Under the pieces are notes generated by a model. The model was not told the origin of the DNA and did not search any database. It saw only the letters and a program-made list of their open reading frames with translations. A stretch of 64,000 nt of DNA from JABMQB01 sp963677475. Lineage in GTDB: Bacteria > Bacteroidota > Bacteroidia > Bacteroidales > Prolixibacteraceae. How positions within the stretch are numbered: the stretch's first letter is position 1; the number at the start of each line of letters is the position of its first letter. Positions 51,988-61,278 of the stretch are shown here, piece after piece. Position numbers and translations under genes: made by a program. The stretch is from positions 1 through 64,000 of the forward strand of contig CAXXQD010000023.1 of the NCBI GenBank assembly GCA_963677475.2, given 5' to 3'.

Positions 51988-52719
51988 ATCGATATAAAGT
52001 TTTCAGTGGCCTGAACCACTTTTTTTTCATTTCATCAATTTAACCCAAAAGTGATCTTAATGTTTAGTGAAAATGAGCTTTTTAGGTCAATTTTATTAAT
52101 TAATGGCACGACCTTACGTAACATTCCAAAATAAAAGTCTGTATTTGAAACACTTATAGCTAAAAACAAATTCACGGAAAGGACCGCTTTCCTATATCTT
52201 TATTTTGATCAAGAATTATTGAACTCCTATTAAATTAGTAAAACAAATCGAAACAAAGAAGCTTATTGTTGAAGAACACCCTCCAAATATTAAACAGCTA
52301 CCTTCAATAATCCGATAATATTCAATCAATGCATCCTGGCAATCTTTATTTTGTACTATGTTTTACAGCATCTTTTTCTTGGTGAAATTATTAAAACCAT
52401 ACCCGTATGTATAATTTTAAGCAAACAGCATTAAACATTGTTTCAATGGAAAAGTTCATAAAGTATTGATATTTTTTTTCTTATCCGTTTGCCAACAAAG
52501 CCGGGCGCCTTGTTTATCAATAAATTGAGCCTCACATCAAAGCTAAAAAACACGAAACAGAGCCTATAACCTTCTCATTATTAGGAATAAAACCTCTCTT
52601 TGTCTTTTATTTTTCCTCATTTTTAGCAATTTGTTCTTTCGCTTATATTCTCTTAAATTCGTTGACACGAGATGCAATAAAAGGCTACACTTTGATAAGT
52701 TCTTCAAAATATTTAACCT
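51988..52719. other. 732-bp divergent intergenic region between the two oxidase clusters
   Basis: AT-rich region between the SCO gene (minus) and the cbb3 cluster (plus). No gene is visible. It must hold both sets of control signals: a promoter candidate for the plus strand lies at 52662-52694, and a short inverted repeat CATTG-TTT-CAATG at 52436-52448. No convincing FNR-type box (TTGATNNNNATCAA) was found. Confidence 0.5.
52662..52694 (+). promoter_or_regulatory. Putative promoter of the Fe-S/NrfD/cbb3 operon
   Basis: TTG (52662-52664) and TACACTTTG (52686-52694, TAnnTTTG with one extra base) are 21 bases apart and lie 26 bases before the start codon at 52720. Confidence 0.4.
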
Positions 52720-53643
52720 ATGGAAGAGAATAAAAATTCACGAAGGGATTTTATGAAAAAACTTGGTGTAACACTTGGCGCTATTGGTGTTACTGCCGGT
52801 TCAAGTGTTTTATCGTCCTGCAACAGGATTGAACAAACCAGCGGGGACAAAATTAAGCTCCTCACGTCAAGCGGAGAACTTGTTGAAGTTGACAAGTCTC
52901 AGTTAAAACCAATGGAAATGCCTTCCTTATCGGAGAACCAAAAAAGGGGAAGAAAAGGTATTTCGGGGAAAAGCTGGGTGATGGTCATCGACTTATCGAA
53001 ATGCCGAAATGCCCGTGAATGCATGAAAGCTTGTCAAAACCATCATCAATTAAGGCCCGAGCAGCACCATATCAATGTTCTACAAATGCAGGATGCTGAG
53101 CACACAGCCCCCTATTACATGCCAAAACCTTGTATGCATTGCGACAATCCGCCATGTACAAAAGTTTGCCCTGTAAATGCCACCTTTAAACGTGAAGACG
53201 GCATTGTATTAATTGACAATGAAAGGTGTATTGGTTGTAGGTTCTGTATTGCCGCCTGCCCCTATTCAGCAAGGGTTTTCAATTGGTTTGAGCCTCGCGA
53301 TGCCGAAAAATACGAGGGTGTAACTTATAATATCGAAGCCAACGTACCACAAAAAAAGGGAACCATTTCAAAGTGCCTGTTTAGCGCCGACAGGCTAAGG
53401 AATGGAAAATTACCATCCTGCGTTTCAGCATGCCCAAACGGCGTTTATTGGTTTGGCGACCGCAATGAAGATGCCGTAACCAATGGAACTACCAAAGAAA
53501 CAGTATCGTTTAGCAAGTTACTGGAATCAAATGCCGGGTACACCTCAATGGAAGAACTCGGAACAAAACCAAGGGTATATTACTTGCCTCCAAAAGACAG
53601 GGCATTCCCATTTCAAGGAGAAGTTAATGAACATCATTCTTAA
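52720..53643 (+). CDS. Four-cluster ferredoxin-like Fe-S subunit (ActB-C/PsrB/NrfC-like)
   Basis: A 307-residue exported iron-sulfur protein. A Tat-type signal NSRRDFMKKLGVTLGAIGV is at residues 5-23, followed by LSSC, a possible lipobox. Ferredoxin-type Cys clusters are CRNARECMKACQNHH, CMHCDNPPCTKVCPVNATF, CIGCRFCIAACPYSARVF and CLFSADRLRNGKLPSCVSACPNG, enough for four [4Fe-4S] or 3Fe/4Fe centres. It matches the electron-transfer subunits that accompany NrfD-like quinol dehydrogenases, and it resembles the C-terminal part of ActB. No molybdopterin subunit is encoded next to it. It starts the cbb3 oxidase gene cluster. Confidence 0.88.
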   Translation: MEENKNSRRDFMKKLGVTLGAIGVTAGSSVLSSCNRIEQTSGDKIKLLTSSGELVEVDKSQLKPMEMPSLSENQKRGRKGISGKSWVMVIDLSKCRNARECMKACQNHHQLRPEQHHINVLQMQDAEHTAPYYMPKPCMHCDNPPCTKVCPVNATFKREDGIVLIDNERCIGCRFCIAACPYSARVFNWFEPRDAEKYEGVTYNIEANVPQKKGTISKCLFSADRLRNGKLPSCVSACPNGVYWFGDRNEDAVTNGTTKETVSFSKLLESNAGYTSMEELGTKPRVYYLPPKDRAFPFQGEVNEHHS

Positions 53644-53660
53644 CCAACGAAACTATTAAA

Positions 53661-55022
53661 ATGGACAAAATAAAAACACCACAAGAATCGAGAAAGTTAT
53701 TGGATAAAATGACTTTTGATTTAACCAGATCGATCATCAAAAAAGACGAATTAAGCAGGTTCTGGTTCTTCCTTTTGATTATGTTCAGTGGAGTTGGATT
53801 GTGGGGCTGGATCATCCAAATTGACAAAGGATTGGGCGTTACCGGAATGCGCGATTATATTTCATGGGGAATGTACATTGCCAATTTTGTGTTTTTTGTA
53901 GCAGTCAGCCTGATTGGCTTTTTAATTAGTTCTGCCTTGCACCTCCTTAAAATTAATTGGGGAAAAGCCGTTTCAAGGGTGGCGGAACAGATTGCCATAG
54001 CCGCAGTTGCACTGGCAGGTGTCATTATTGTTATGGATATGGGGCGCCCCGACAGGTTCTTAAATGTATTCCTGCACGGAAGGTTTGCCTCCCCTATTAT
54101 CTGGGATGTGTCGGTTGTAACGACCTACCTTACTATTTCAGTGTTATTGTTTTATATACCATTAATTCCTGACCTGGCAATGCTGCGTGACCGCGATGAC
54201 CTTAACATTCCGGGATGGAAAAGAAAAATATACAAAACACTTGCTCTGGGGTGGAAAGGAAATGCCCAACAATTTAAAACCCTTTACCATGCCATGCGGG
54301 TACTTATGTTATTGATTATCCCGGTTGGACTATCTATCCACACAGTGACCTCATGGCTTTTTGCAGCAACTTTACGCTCCGGGTGGGACACAACCATTAT
54401 GGGGCCATATTTCGTGGCAGGTGCATTTGTGGCGGGCGCTGCAGCAGTAATAATTTTAATGTATGTGTACAGGCTCAGGTACAACCTGAAGGATTATTTT
54501 ACCGATTATCACTTCGACCAGATGGGAAAACTCCTGGTATTTGTTTGCCTTGTTTATTTATACTTTAACATCAACGAATTCTTGGTTCCTGGTTATAAAA
54601 TGAAAACCGCCGAGGGAAATCATTTAATTGAATTATTTAAAGGTGGATTTTCAACCATGTTTTGGGTTGTGCAGGTGGGAGGCCTGGTATTGCCAATAAT
54701 ACTTATCCTGTTCCGCTTTTTCCGGAAACCTTTATCGCTGTCTATTATTTCCTTTTTCGTATTGGTTGCAGCGTGGTTTAAGCGCTACCTGATTGTTGTG
54801 CCAACACTGGAACATCCGTTTTTACCGGTTCAAAACGTTCCTGAACATTTTCATAAGTATGTACCAACCAGTATCGAAATAACAATTACCATGTTTTCAT
54901 TTGTGGCTGCCTTGCTGATCATTTCTGTATTGGCAAAAATGTTTCCGGTTGCAACCATCTGGGAACTGGCAGAAGAAGAAGGGATCGATAAAAAATATTT
55001 ATTAGAACAACCTAAAAACTAA
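53661..55022 (+). CDS. NrfD/PsrC/ActC-like membrane quinol-binding subunit
   Basis: A 453-residue polytopic protein of the NrfD family with about ten helices. ISWGMYIANFVFFVAVSLIGFLISSALHLLKINWGKAVSRVAEQIAIAAVALAGVIIVMDMGRPDR is the typical quinone-site part, and HTVTSWLFAATLRSGWDTTIMGPYFVAGAFVAGAAAVIIL parallels ActC. It would oxidise menaquinol and pass electrons to the Fe-S subunit encoded 17 bases upstream. The cytochrome c gene begins six bases after its stop. Confidence 0.9.
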   Translation: MDKIKTPQESRKLLDKMTFDLTRSIIKKDELSRFWFFLLIMFSGVGLWGWIIQIDKGLGVTGMRDYISWGMYIANFVFFVAVSLIGFLISSALHLLKINWGKAVSRVAEQIAIAAVALAGVIIVMDMGRPDRFLNVFLHGRFASPIIWDVSVVTTYLTISVLLFYIPLIPDLAMLRDRDDLNIPGWKRKIYKTLALGWKGNAQQFKTLYHAMRVLMLLIIPVGLSIHTVTSWLFAATLRSGWDTTIMGPYFVAGAFVAGAAAVIILMYVYRLRYNLKDYFTDYHFDQMGKLLVFVCLVYLYFNINEFLVPGYKMKTAEGNHLIELFKGGFSTMFWVVQVGGLVLPIILILFRFFRKPLSLSIISFFVLVAAWFKRYLIVVPTLEHPFLPVQNVPEHFHKYVPTSIEITITMFSFVAALLIISVLAKMFPVATIWELAEEEGIDKKYLLEQPKN

Positions 55023-55028
55023 GCACCT

Positions 55029-55913
55029 ATGAGAAATGCAGGATACTACCTATTAATGATTCTTTTCACACTTAGTTTTCAAAGTGTAAGTGCTCAGGAA
55101 TGGATTGTTCCCAACGACCAGTCAAATATTAAAAATCCCTCAGAATATAATTTACAAAATGTAAACAGGGGGAAAGACCTTTACCTTAAAAACTGCAAAT
55201 CATGCCATGGCGATGCAGGAAAAAACAATGCCCTGCCCCTGGTTCCAATCCCACCTGATGTTACATCTGAAAAAATGCAGGCGAACACCGAGGGAGCTTT
55301 GTTTTACAAAATTACCAAGGGAAGGGGAACAATGCCGCAATTTGAAACACAACTTTCGGAAGACGACCGTTGGAGGGTAATCAATTTCATCATGAATTTT
55401 AATCCTTCAAACGAACCTTTATTGGTAGATGCTCCTAAAATAAACGCCAAGCTGTTGTGCTCCGTAAACGAAAATGAAAAGAAAATAGAAATATTCGCAG
55501 AGTATGAAAAGACTAAAGGGGTTTATGATAAACTAGTGAATGCGCCCATATTGATTAATGCAAAAAAGACCTTTGGAAGCATAAAAATCGGGGAAGCTAC
55601 AACAGATCAAAATGGCAGGGCAGTTTATTCAGTTCCTGAATCCGTGGCTGGTGACATCAATGGGAAAATTGATTTGGTAATTTCGTTGGACGAAACTTAT
55701 AAAGTAGATAATGTGGTATTGGCTGATGCCAAGGTAGCCACTCCAGGCGAAACCGAAAATTTATTCAAGGAAACTGTGCTTTGGGGAACTAACGACCGCC
55801 TACAACCCTGGTTATTGGTCTCCTATCTATCGGCTGCTTTGGGCGCATGGATGGCAATTCTTTACGTCATTTACCTAATCGTAAAAATAAAATTACAAAG
55901 CCGCGAAAGTTAA
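55029..55913 (+). CDS. Membrane-anchored monohaem cytochrome c with beta-sandwich domain
   Basis: A 294-residue exported cytochrome. A signal peptide (1-22) precedes a class I cytochrome c domain with CKSCH at 56-60 and RGTMPQFETQLSEDDRWRVINFIM (probable Met ligand in GTMPQ). An immunoglobulin-like or transthyretin-like domain follows (about 140-245), then a C-terminal helix (about 262-285, LQPWLLVSYLSAALGAWMAILYVIYLIVKI). It likely takes electrons from the Fe-S/NrfD pair upstream and hands them to the cbb3 oxidase encoded downstream, as ActE/ActA do in ACIII (inference). Confidence 0.85.
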   Translation: MRNAGYYLLMILFTLSFQSVSAQEWIVPNDQSNIKNPSEYNLQNVNRGKDLYLKNCKSCHGDAGKNNALPLVPIPPDVTSEKMQANTEGALFYKITKGRGTMPQFETQLSEDDRWRVINFIMNFNPSNEPLLVDAPKINAKLLCSVNENEKKIEIFAEYEKTKGVYDKLVNAPILINAKKTFGSIKIGEATTDQNGRAVYSVPESVAGDINGKIDLVISLDETYKVDNVVLADAKVATPGETENLFKETVLWGTNDRLQPWLLVSYLSAALGAWMAILYVIYLIVKIKLQSRES

Positions 55914-55917
55914 AACA

Positions 55918-56100
55918 ATGAATATATTTTATCTGTTAATTGGGGTTAGTTTGCTTGCAGCATTGGTGTTTCTTGCAGCATTTATTTGGGCAGTGAAGTC
56001 CGGTCAGTTCGACGATAACGAAACCCCTTCAATAAGAATCCTCTTTGACGATGATAAAACAGATTCAACTGAAAATACACAGGAAGAAATAAAAAACTAA
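55918..56100 (+). CDS. ccoS: cbb3 oxidase assembly protein CcoS
   Basis: A 60-residue single-helix protein. MNIFYLLIGVSLLAALVFLAAFIWAVKSGQFDD is the CcoS/FixS signature; FixS is needed to insert heme b and copper in CcoN. It is placed directly before the oxidase genes, four bases after the cytochrome c gene. Confidence 0.95.
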   Translation: MNIFYLLIGVSLLAALVFLAAFIWAVKSGQFDDNETPSIRILFDDDKTDSTENTQEEIKN

Positions 56101-56112
56101 ATAACTGCATCT

Positions 56113-58563
56113 ATGGAAAATCAGAAGTTTTTCTACGACAATAAAATTGTCAAATTATTTGTACTTGCAACCATTATTTGGGGGGTTGTCGGGGTTTTGG
56201 TCGGGGTTGTTATTGCCCTTCAACTGGCCTTCCCAATTTTTAATTTCGGGCTCGAATACACAACCTTTGGAAGGGTAAGGCCCATACATACTAATGCGAT
56301 TATTTTTGCATTTGTTGGAAATGCAATTTTTGCGGGTGTTTATTACTCGCTGCAAAAGCTACTCAAAGCCAGAATGTTTAGCGATGTTCTCAGCAAAATC
56401 CATTTCTGGGGATGGCAAACAATTATTGTTTTGGCTGCCGTGACCTTTGTATTCGGGATTACAACTTCCAAAGAATACGCTGAGCTTGAATGGCCCATAG
56501 ATATATTAATTACACTGGTTTGGGTAGTTTTTGGCTGGAACATGATTGGCACCATCATAAAAAGAAGGGTGCAGCACATTTATGCCGCCATTTGGTGGTA
56601 CCTGGCAACCTTTTTGGGTATTGCCATCCTACATGTGGTAAATTCGCTGGCACTACCAGTTTCTTTTACAAAAAGCTATTCCATATATGCCGGGGCGCAA
56701 GATGCAGTTGTGCAATGGTGGTATGGCCACAATGCCGTAGCTTTTTTCCTTACCACCCCATTCCTTGGACTTATGTATTATTACCTGCCTAAAGCAGCAA
56801 ACCGACCGATTTATTCCTATAAATTGTCCATCATACACTTCTGGTCGCTCATATTCTTATATATGTGGGCCGGTCCTCACCACCTTTTATACCAGGCACT
56901 TCCTGAATGGGCACAGGCACTTGGGGTCACTTTTTCGGTTATGCTGATTGCCCCTTCATGGGGAGGAATGATCAACGGGTTATTAACCCTACGTGGCGCT
57001 TGGGACAAAGTCAGGGACAGCGCTGTGCTTAAATTCTTTGTGGTTGCAGTTACTGCATACGGAATGTCAACATTTGAAGGGCCAATGATGTCGTTGAAAA
57101 ATGTAAACCAGATTTCACACTTTACCGATTGGACTGTAGCACACACCCATATTGGAGGCATGGGCTGGAACGGGGGAATTGTTTTCGGGATGCTATATTG
57201 GATTGTCCCTAAAATATTCCGCACAAAATTATTTTCCGAGAAACTGGCAAATACGCATTTTTGGTTGGCAACCCTGGCAATTTTGCTGTATGCTATCCCT
57301 CTTTACTGGGGCGCAATTACACAATGGCTCATGTGGAGGGAATATACCCCCGAAGGTTTTCTTGCCTATCCCAATTTCCTGGAAACACTTACCCAGTTAA
57401 TTCCTATGTATGCTGTCAGAGTAATATCAGGGGTAATTTTCCTACTCGGATTTTTGTTAATGGTGTACAACTTGTTTAAAACTATGGCGATTGGTTCCAT
57501 TGAAAACAATGAAGCTTCCGAAGCTCCTGCGCTTGTTTTGGCAGGGCAAAGGAACCCGGTGAAAGAAACCATCCACCGCTGGATGGAAAGAAGGGCGGTG
57601 AGGTTCTCCATTTGGGTATTTATTGCTCTTGCAATTGGCGGGGCAGTTGAAATTATTCCGATGCTGACCATCAAATCAAATATTCCGACCATTGATGCAG
57701 TGAAACCTTATACCCCGCTTGAATTGGCAGGTCGCGATGTTTACATTTCCGAGGGTTGCTATACCTGCCACTCGCAAATGGTCCGCCCATTCCGATGGGA
57801 AACCGACCGATATGGAGAATATTCAAAAATTGGTGAATTTGTTTACGATCATCCATACCAATGGGGATCAAGGCGTATTGGTCCTGATTTGGCACGTGCC
57901 GGAGTAGTTACCGGAACCATGTACAAAAATGCAGCGTGGCACTACAACCATTTTATGGACCCGCAAAAAATGAACGAGCAATCGATCATGCCAAACTACG
58001 CCTGGTTAGCGAAGAAAGAGGTGGATTTAGATATGATCCCAAGAAAAATCAGGGCAATGCAAACCCTCGGAGTCCCCTATGAAAAAGGATACGACGAGCG
58101 TGCAATTGACGATTATATGGCGCAGGCAAACAAAATTGTTGAAGACTTGAAACTCTCGGGGATTGAGATAGAACCTACTAAAGAAATGGTGGCAATGATT
58201 GCCTACATGCATAAACTGGGAAAAGATATTTCTGCTCCGGTTTCAGAGCCTGAAAGCGTTGAAGTGCCCAGCAACGAAGATATTGTTTTGCCAACAAGCA
58301 CTGAAGATATGGAGGCGGCATCAAAACTATTTACCCAACATTGCGCCGTATGCCATGGTGCCGATGGTAAAGGATTTGCTACCTTCCCAAGCTTGGTGGA
58401 TGATGAATGGATCCATGGAAATTCACCATCGGATATCCTGAACCAGATCACCAATGGAAACATCGCCAAAGGTATGACCCCTTTCAAAGGAGTATTGTCG
58501 GAAAAGCAAATGCTTCAACTTACAAGTTACATTTTAAACAATCTTAGCGATGAAAATAATTAG
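56113..58563 (+). CDS. ccoNO: cbb3 oxidase CcoN-CcoO fusion with extra C-terminal cytochrome c domain
   Basis: An 816-residue fusion. Residues 1-485 are CcoN with 12 helices, including IHTNAIIFAFVGN (low-spin heme ligand), WWYGHNAVAFFLTTPFLG (CuB region) and GPHHLLYQALPEWAQ. Residues about 495-720 are CcoO with one haem, GCYTCHSQMVRPFRWETDRYGEYSKIGEF (Cys549). The C-terminal 85 residues are a further cytochrome c domain (CAVCHG, Cys744; NGNIAKGMTPFKGVLSEKQMLQLTSYIL) resembling CcoP. CcoN-O fusions are typical of Bacteroidota. It overlaps the following small gene by 14 bases. Confidence 0.94.
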   Translation: MENQKFFYDNKIVKLFVLATIIWGVVGVLVGVVIALQLAFPIFNFGLEYTTFGRVRPIHTNAIIFAFVGNAIFAGVYYSLQKLLKARMFSDVLSKIHFWGWQTIIVLAAVTFVFGITTSKEYAELEWPIDILITLVWVVFGWNMIGTIIKRRVQHIYAAIWWYLATFLGIAILHVVNSLALPVSFTKSYSIYAGAQDAVVQWWYGHNAVAFFLTTPFLGLMYYYLPKAANRPIYSYKLSIIHFWSLIFLYMWAGPHHLLYQALPEWAQALGVTFSVMLIAPSWGGMINGLLTLRGAWDKVRDSAVLKFFVVAVTAYGMSTFEGPMMSLKNVNQISHFTDWTVAHTHIGGMGWNGGIVFGMLYWIVPKIFRTKLFSEKLANTHFWLATLAILLYAIPLYWGAITQWLMWREYTPEGFLAYPNFLETLTQLIPMYAVRVISGVIFLLGFLLMVYNLFKTMAIGSIENNEASEAPALVLAGQRNPVKETIHRWMERRAVRFSIWVFIALAIGGAVEIIPMLTIKSNIPTIDAVKPYTPLELAGRDVYISEGCYTCHSQMVRPFRWETDRYGEYSKIGEFVYDHPYQWGSRRIGPDLARAGVVTGTMYKNAAWHYNHFMDPQKMNEQSIMPNYAWLAKKEVDLDMIPRKIRAMQTLGVPYEKGYDERAIDDYMAQANKIVEDLKLSGIEIEPTKEMVAMIAYMHKLGKDISAPVSEPESVEVPSNEDIVLPTSTEDMEAASKLFTQHCAVCHGADGKGFATFPSLVDDEWIHGNSPSDILNQITNGNIAKGMTPFKGVLSEKQMLQLTSYILNNLSDENN

Positions 58564-58747
58564 TAATATCCTTACCGAAATTGAAGGCATCCAGATATAC
58601 TACATTGTTGGACTGCTGATTTTTGTAACTCTTTTCATTGTGATTACCATAAAAACAATGAGACGTTCAAATAAAGAAATGGATGAAATTAAAAATTCCA
58701 TTTTAGCGGATGATGAAGGGGAAGGATTACAAACTTTAAAATCGTAA
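58550..58747 (+). CDS. CcoQ-like small membrane protein
   Basis: A 65-residue protein with one helix (about 15-38, IQIYYIVGLLIFVTLFIVITIKT) and an acidic tail. It is in the place of CcoQ/FixQ, between the catalytic subunit and CcoP, and is assigned by position and topology more than by sequence. Its start overlaps the CcoNO stop region. Confidence 0.75.
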   Translation: MKIISNILTEIEGIQIYYIVGLLIFVTLFIVITIKTMRRSNKEMDEIKNSILADDEGEGLQTLKS

Positions 58748-58757
58748 AATCAAAATT

Positions 58758-59336
58758 ATGGCAACAGATAAACATAAATCAGATGAATTGCAGGATTCGA
58801 TTCTCGACCATGAGTATGATGGAATTAAAGAATTGGATAATCCACCGCCAAAATGGATTATGGCGATGTTTTATATTACTATAGGGATTGCTATCATTTA
58901 CGGGGCATACTATTTTTGGCTTGGGGTTGGCGACCACCAGGAAACAGAATATGCAAAAAAGAGCGAATTGCACGATGCGAAATACCAACTTGCAAATCAA
59001 TCTTCGGAAGACTTGGTGCTGCTAACCGATGAGGAATCCCTTAAAAAAGGAGGTGAAGTTTATACGACCATGAATTGTTTTGCCTGTCATGGCCTGCATG
59101 GCGAAGGAAATGCCATTGGCCCTAATTTATGTGATGAATATTGGCTCAATGGCTGTTCGTTCAACGAAGTATTCAATATTATAAAAAACGGAAATCCTGC
59201 AAAAGGGATGACACCTTTTAAAGGACAAATTAACGATGAAAAAATCCAACAAGTAACAAGTTATATATTAGAGACTTTGGTTGGTAGCAACCCAGAGAAT
59301 GCAAAGGATCCGCAGGGCGAAAAATGTAGCCAATAA
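58758..59336 (+). CDS. ccoP: cbb3 oxidase subunit CcoP (monohaem form)
   Basis: A 192-residue membrane-anchored cytochrome c. The N-terminus DHEYDGIKELDNPPPKWIMAMFYITIGIAIIYGAYYFWL is the CcoP_N domain (one helix, with the conserved LDNPPPKWW-like motif). A single class I cytochrome c domain follows with CFACH at 107-111 and AKGMTPFKGQINDEKIQQVTSYILETL. Proteobacterial CcoP has two haems; here the second such domain sits at the C-terminus of CcoNO instead. Confidence 0.93.
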   Translation: MATDKHKSDELQDSILDHEYDGIKELDNPPPKWIMAMFYITIGIAIIYGAYYFWLGVGDHQETEYAKKSELHDAKYQLANQSSEDLVLLTDEESLKKGGEVYTTMNCFACHGLHGEGNAIGPNLCDEYWLNGCSFNEVFNIIKNGNPAKGMTPFKGQINDEKIQQVTSYILETLVGSNPENAKDPQGEKCSQ

Positions 59337-59354
59337 AATATTTTTTACTTTTAG

Positions 59355-59381
59355 AAGGGAAATGAAAGGTTTCCCTTTTTT
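59355..59381 (+). terminator. Rho-independent terminator between ccoP and ccoG
   Basis: AAGGGAAA pairs with TTTCCCTT across a 7-base loop and is followed by TTT. It lies 18 bases after ccoP and 20 before ccoG; it may reduce rather than stop transcription into ccoG. Confidence 0.7.
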
Positions 59382-59400
59382 GACGAACTAATTTGAACAT

Positions 59401-60765
59401 ATGGCAGATAAATCAGCAAGTTTTCGTGAACGCCCCATCAACATGGATGAAAAAGGCAACAGAAGATGGGTTTACGCAAAAAAGCCGAAGGGAAAGTGGT
59501 ACACAAGAAGGACCATATTCAGTTGGTTTATGCTTGTCTTTTTTGTAGCAGTACCATTTATCCGGATTAATGGCAATCCATTTGTTTTAATGGATATTGC
59601 TGCACGAAAGTTTATCATTTTTGGTGTGATTTTCTGGGCCCAGGATACCTTTATACTGGCATTGTTAATGTTATCGTTTGTCTTGTTCATTATCCTGTTT
59701 ACCGTAACTTTTGGAAGGATTTGGTGTGGATGGGCCTGTCCTCAAACTATTTTTCTGGAAATGGTTTTTCGCAAAATTGAGTACCTAATTGAAGGGGATT
59801 ACCGAAAACGCCTTGATTTGGACAATGGCCCATGGACAAAAGAAAAAATTTTCAAGAAAACGCTCAAGCACGGCATTTTCATACTGATTTCGATTGCCAT
59901 GACCAATACCTTCCTGATGTGGTTTATTGGCTCCGAAAAATGGTTCACATTGATTCAGGGGCCCATTCAAATGCATCTCGGAGGGTTTGCTGTCATGCTA
60001 GTTGTATCCGCATTTTTTTATTGGGTTTATTCCTACTTTCGCGAGCAAATTTGCACCATGGTTTGCCCCTATGGAAGGATGCAAGGCGTTTTGCTCGATT
60101 CGAAATCGATTGTCGTTACCTACGACTATCAGCGTGGTGAGCCCCGTGGAAAAAAAAACGAAGGCGATTGTATCAACTGCAAAAGGTGTGTTTCGGTTTG
60201 CCCTACAGGAATTGACATTAGAAATGGCACCCAATTGGAATGCATTAATTGCACCGCTTGTATTGACGAATGTAACAGTGTAATGAAAGCAGTTGAGCAA
60301 AAACCAAACCTCATCCGCTTCGACTCAATGAACAATATTAAAACCGGAACAAAATCGATCTGGAATGCAAGAAACAGGGCATATTCGGTTGTGCTGCTTA
60401 TTCTTTTTAGTTTTTTTGTTTACACCCTGATAACACGGCCAGCCATTGAAACCACTATTTTAAGAACTCCCGGCTTGCTGTATCAGGAAAATGCAAACAA
60501 CACAATTTCAAATGTTTACAACATAAAAATTGTAAATAAAACGCATGATGAAATTCCTTTGGAAATTAAATTATTGTCGCACAAAGGAAATATACAACTG
60601 GCCGGAAGCAACATTGTGGTTAAAGATCAAAGTTATTTTGAAACAACATTTATTTTATTTATTCCGAAAAATGAGCTAAAAAGTGATAAAACCAAAGTAG
60701 AGTTTGGTATTTTTAAGGGAGAGAAATTATTGGAAACCTATACCACATCTTTTGTTGGACCTTAA
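59401..60765 (+). CDS. ccoG: cbb3 oxidase accessory protein CcoG (FixG)
   Basis: A 454-residue membrane Fe-S protein that reduces Cu(II) for oxidase assembly. Helices are at about 37-57, 75-103, 155-177, 190-210 and 335-353. The motifs are WCGWACPQTIFLEMVFRKIEYLIEGD, QICTMVCPYGRMQGVLLDSKS, and two 4Fe-4S ferredoxin sites CINCKRCVSVCPTGIDIRNGTQ and ECINCTACIDECNSVM. The C-terminal Ig-like FixG_C domain is present. It follows ccoP and precedes ccoH by 12 bases. Confidence 0.96.
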   Translation: MADKSASFRERPINMDEKGNRRWVYAKKPKGKWYTRRTIFSWFMLVFFVAVPFIRINGNPFVLMDIAARKFIIFGVIFWAQDTFILALLMLSFVLFIILFTVTFGRIWCGWACPQTIFLEMVFRKIEYLIEGDYRKRLDLDNGPWTKEKIFKKTLKHGIFILISIAMTNTFLMWFIGSEKWFTLIQGPIQMHLGGFAVMLVVSAFFYWVYSYFREQICTMVCPYGRMQGVLLDSKSIVVTYDYQRGEPRGKKNEGDCINCKRCVSVCPTGIDIRNGTQLECINCTACIDECNSVMKAVEQKPNLIRFDSMNNIKTGTKSIWNARNRAYSVVLLILFSFFVYTLITRPAIETTILRTPGLLYQENANNTISNVYNIKIVNKTHDEIPLEIKLLSHKGNIQLAGSNIVVKDQSYFETTFILFIPKNELKSDKTKVEFGIFKGEKLLETYTTSFVGP

Positions 60766-60777
60766 AATGAAAAAGTG

Positions 60778-61224
60778 ATGAAGATTAAATTTAATTGGGG
60801 AACAGGCATATTTTTATTCTTAACATTGTTTGTAACAGCGTGTGGGATATTTATATACTTTGCCTTTTCGCAGGATGTAAACCTGGTTCATAAAGAGTAT
60901 TACGAAAAAGGGGTAAATTATACCGACCAAATGGATAAGGACGCCCGGTCGGTGGAGTTTCAAAACCAGGTTTCAGTGCTTGAAGATTTGGAAAAATTCA
61001 CCATTAAGTTTGCCCCGGAATTTGCGCCAAACATTGAATCAGGAACTGTTCTTTTTTATTACCCTGCAGGAAGCTCACACGATATTCTGGTAAATTTAGA
61101 TGCAGAAAACAAAACGGTTTCGATATTAAAGTCTGATCTGCTTTTTGGGAGGTACGAAGTTAAAATCAACTGGATTTCCGATGAGCTTAAATACGAAGTA
61201 GTCAAAACAATCATTAATAAATAA
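60778..61224 (+). CDS. ccoH: cbb3 oxidase assembly protein CcoH (FixH)
   Basis: A 148-residue single-helix membrane protein. The N-terminal helix (about 8-30, TGIFLFLTLFVTACGIFIYFA) and the following DVNLVHKEYYEKGVNYTDQMDKDARS are the FixH signature. It assists assembly of the cbb3 subunits. ATG at 60778 is preferred over the GTG one codon earlier. Confidence 0.92.
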   Translation: MKIKFNWGTGIFLFLTLFVTACGIFIYFAFSQDVNLVHKEYYEKGVNYTDQMDKDARSVEFQNQVSVLEDLEKFTIKFAPEFAPNIESGTVLFYYPAGSSHDILVNLDAENKTVSILKSDLLFGRYEVKINWISDELKYEVVKTIINK

Positions 61225-61278
61225 ATTCGTACCTGAATTCTTTCAAACGACTAAATATTAATTACTAACACAATTCAA

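Noticed and set aside
51988..52719. FNR-type box controlling the cbb3 operon
   Set aside because: No sequence close to TTGATNNNNATCAA was found in the region; weaker half-matches are expected by chance in AT-rich DNA.
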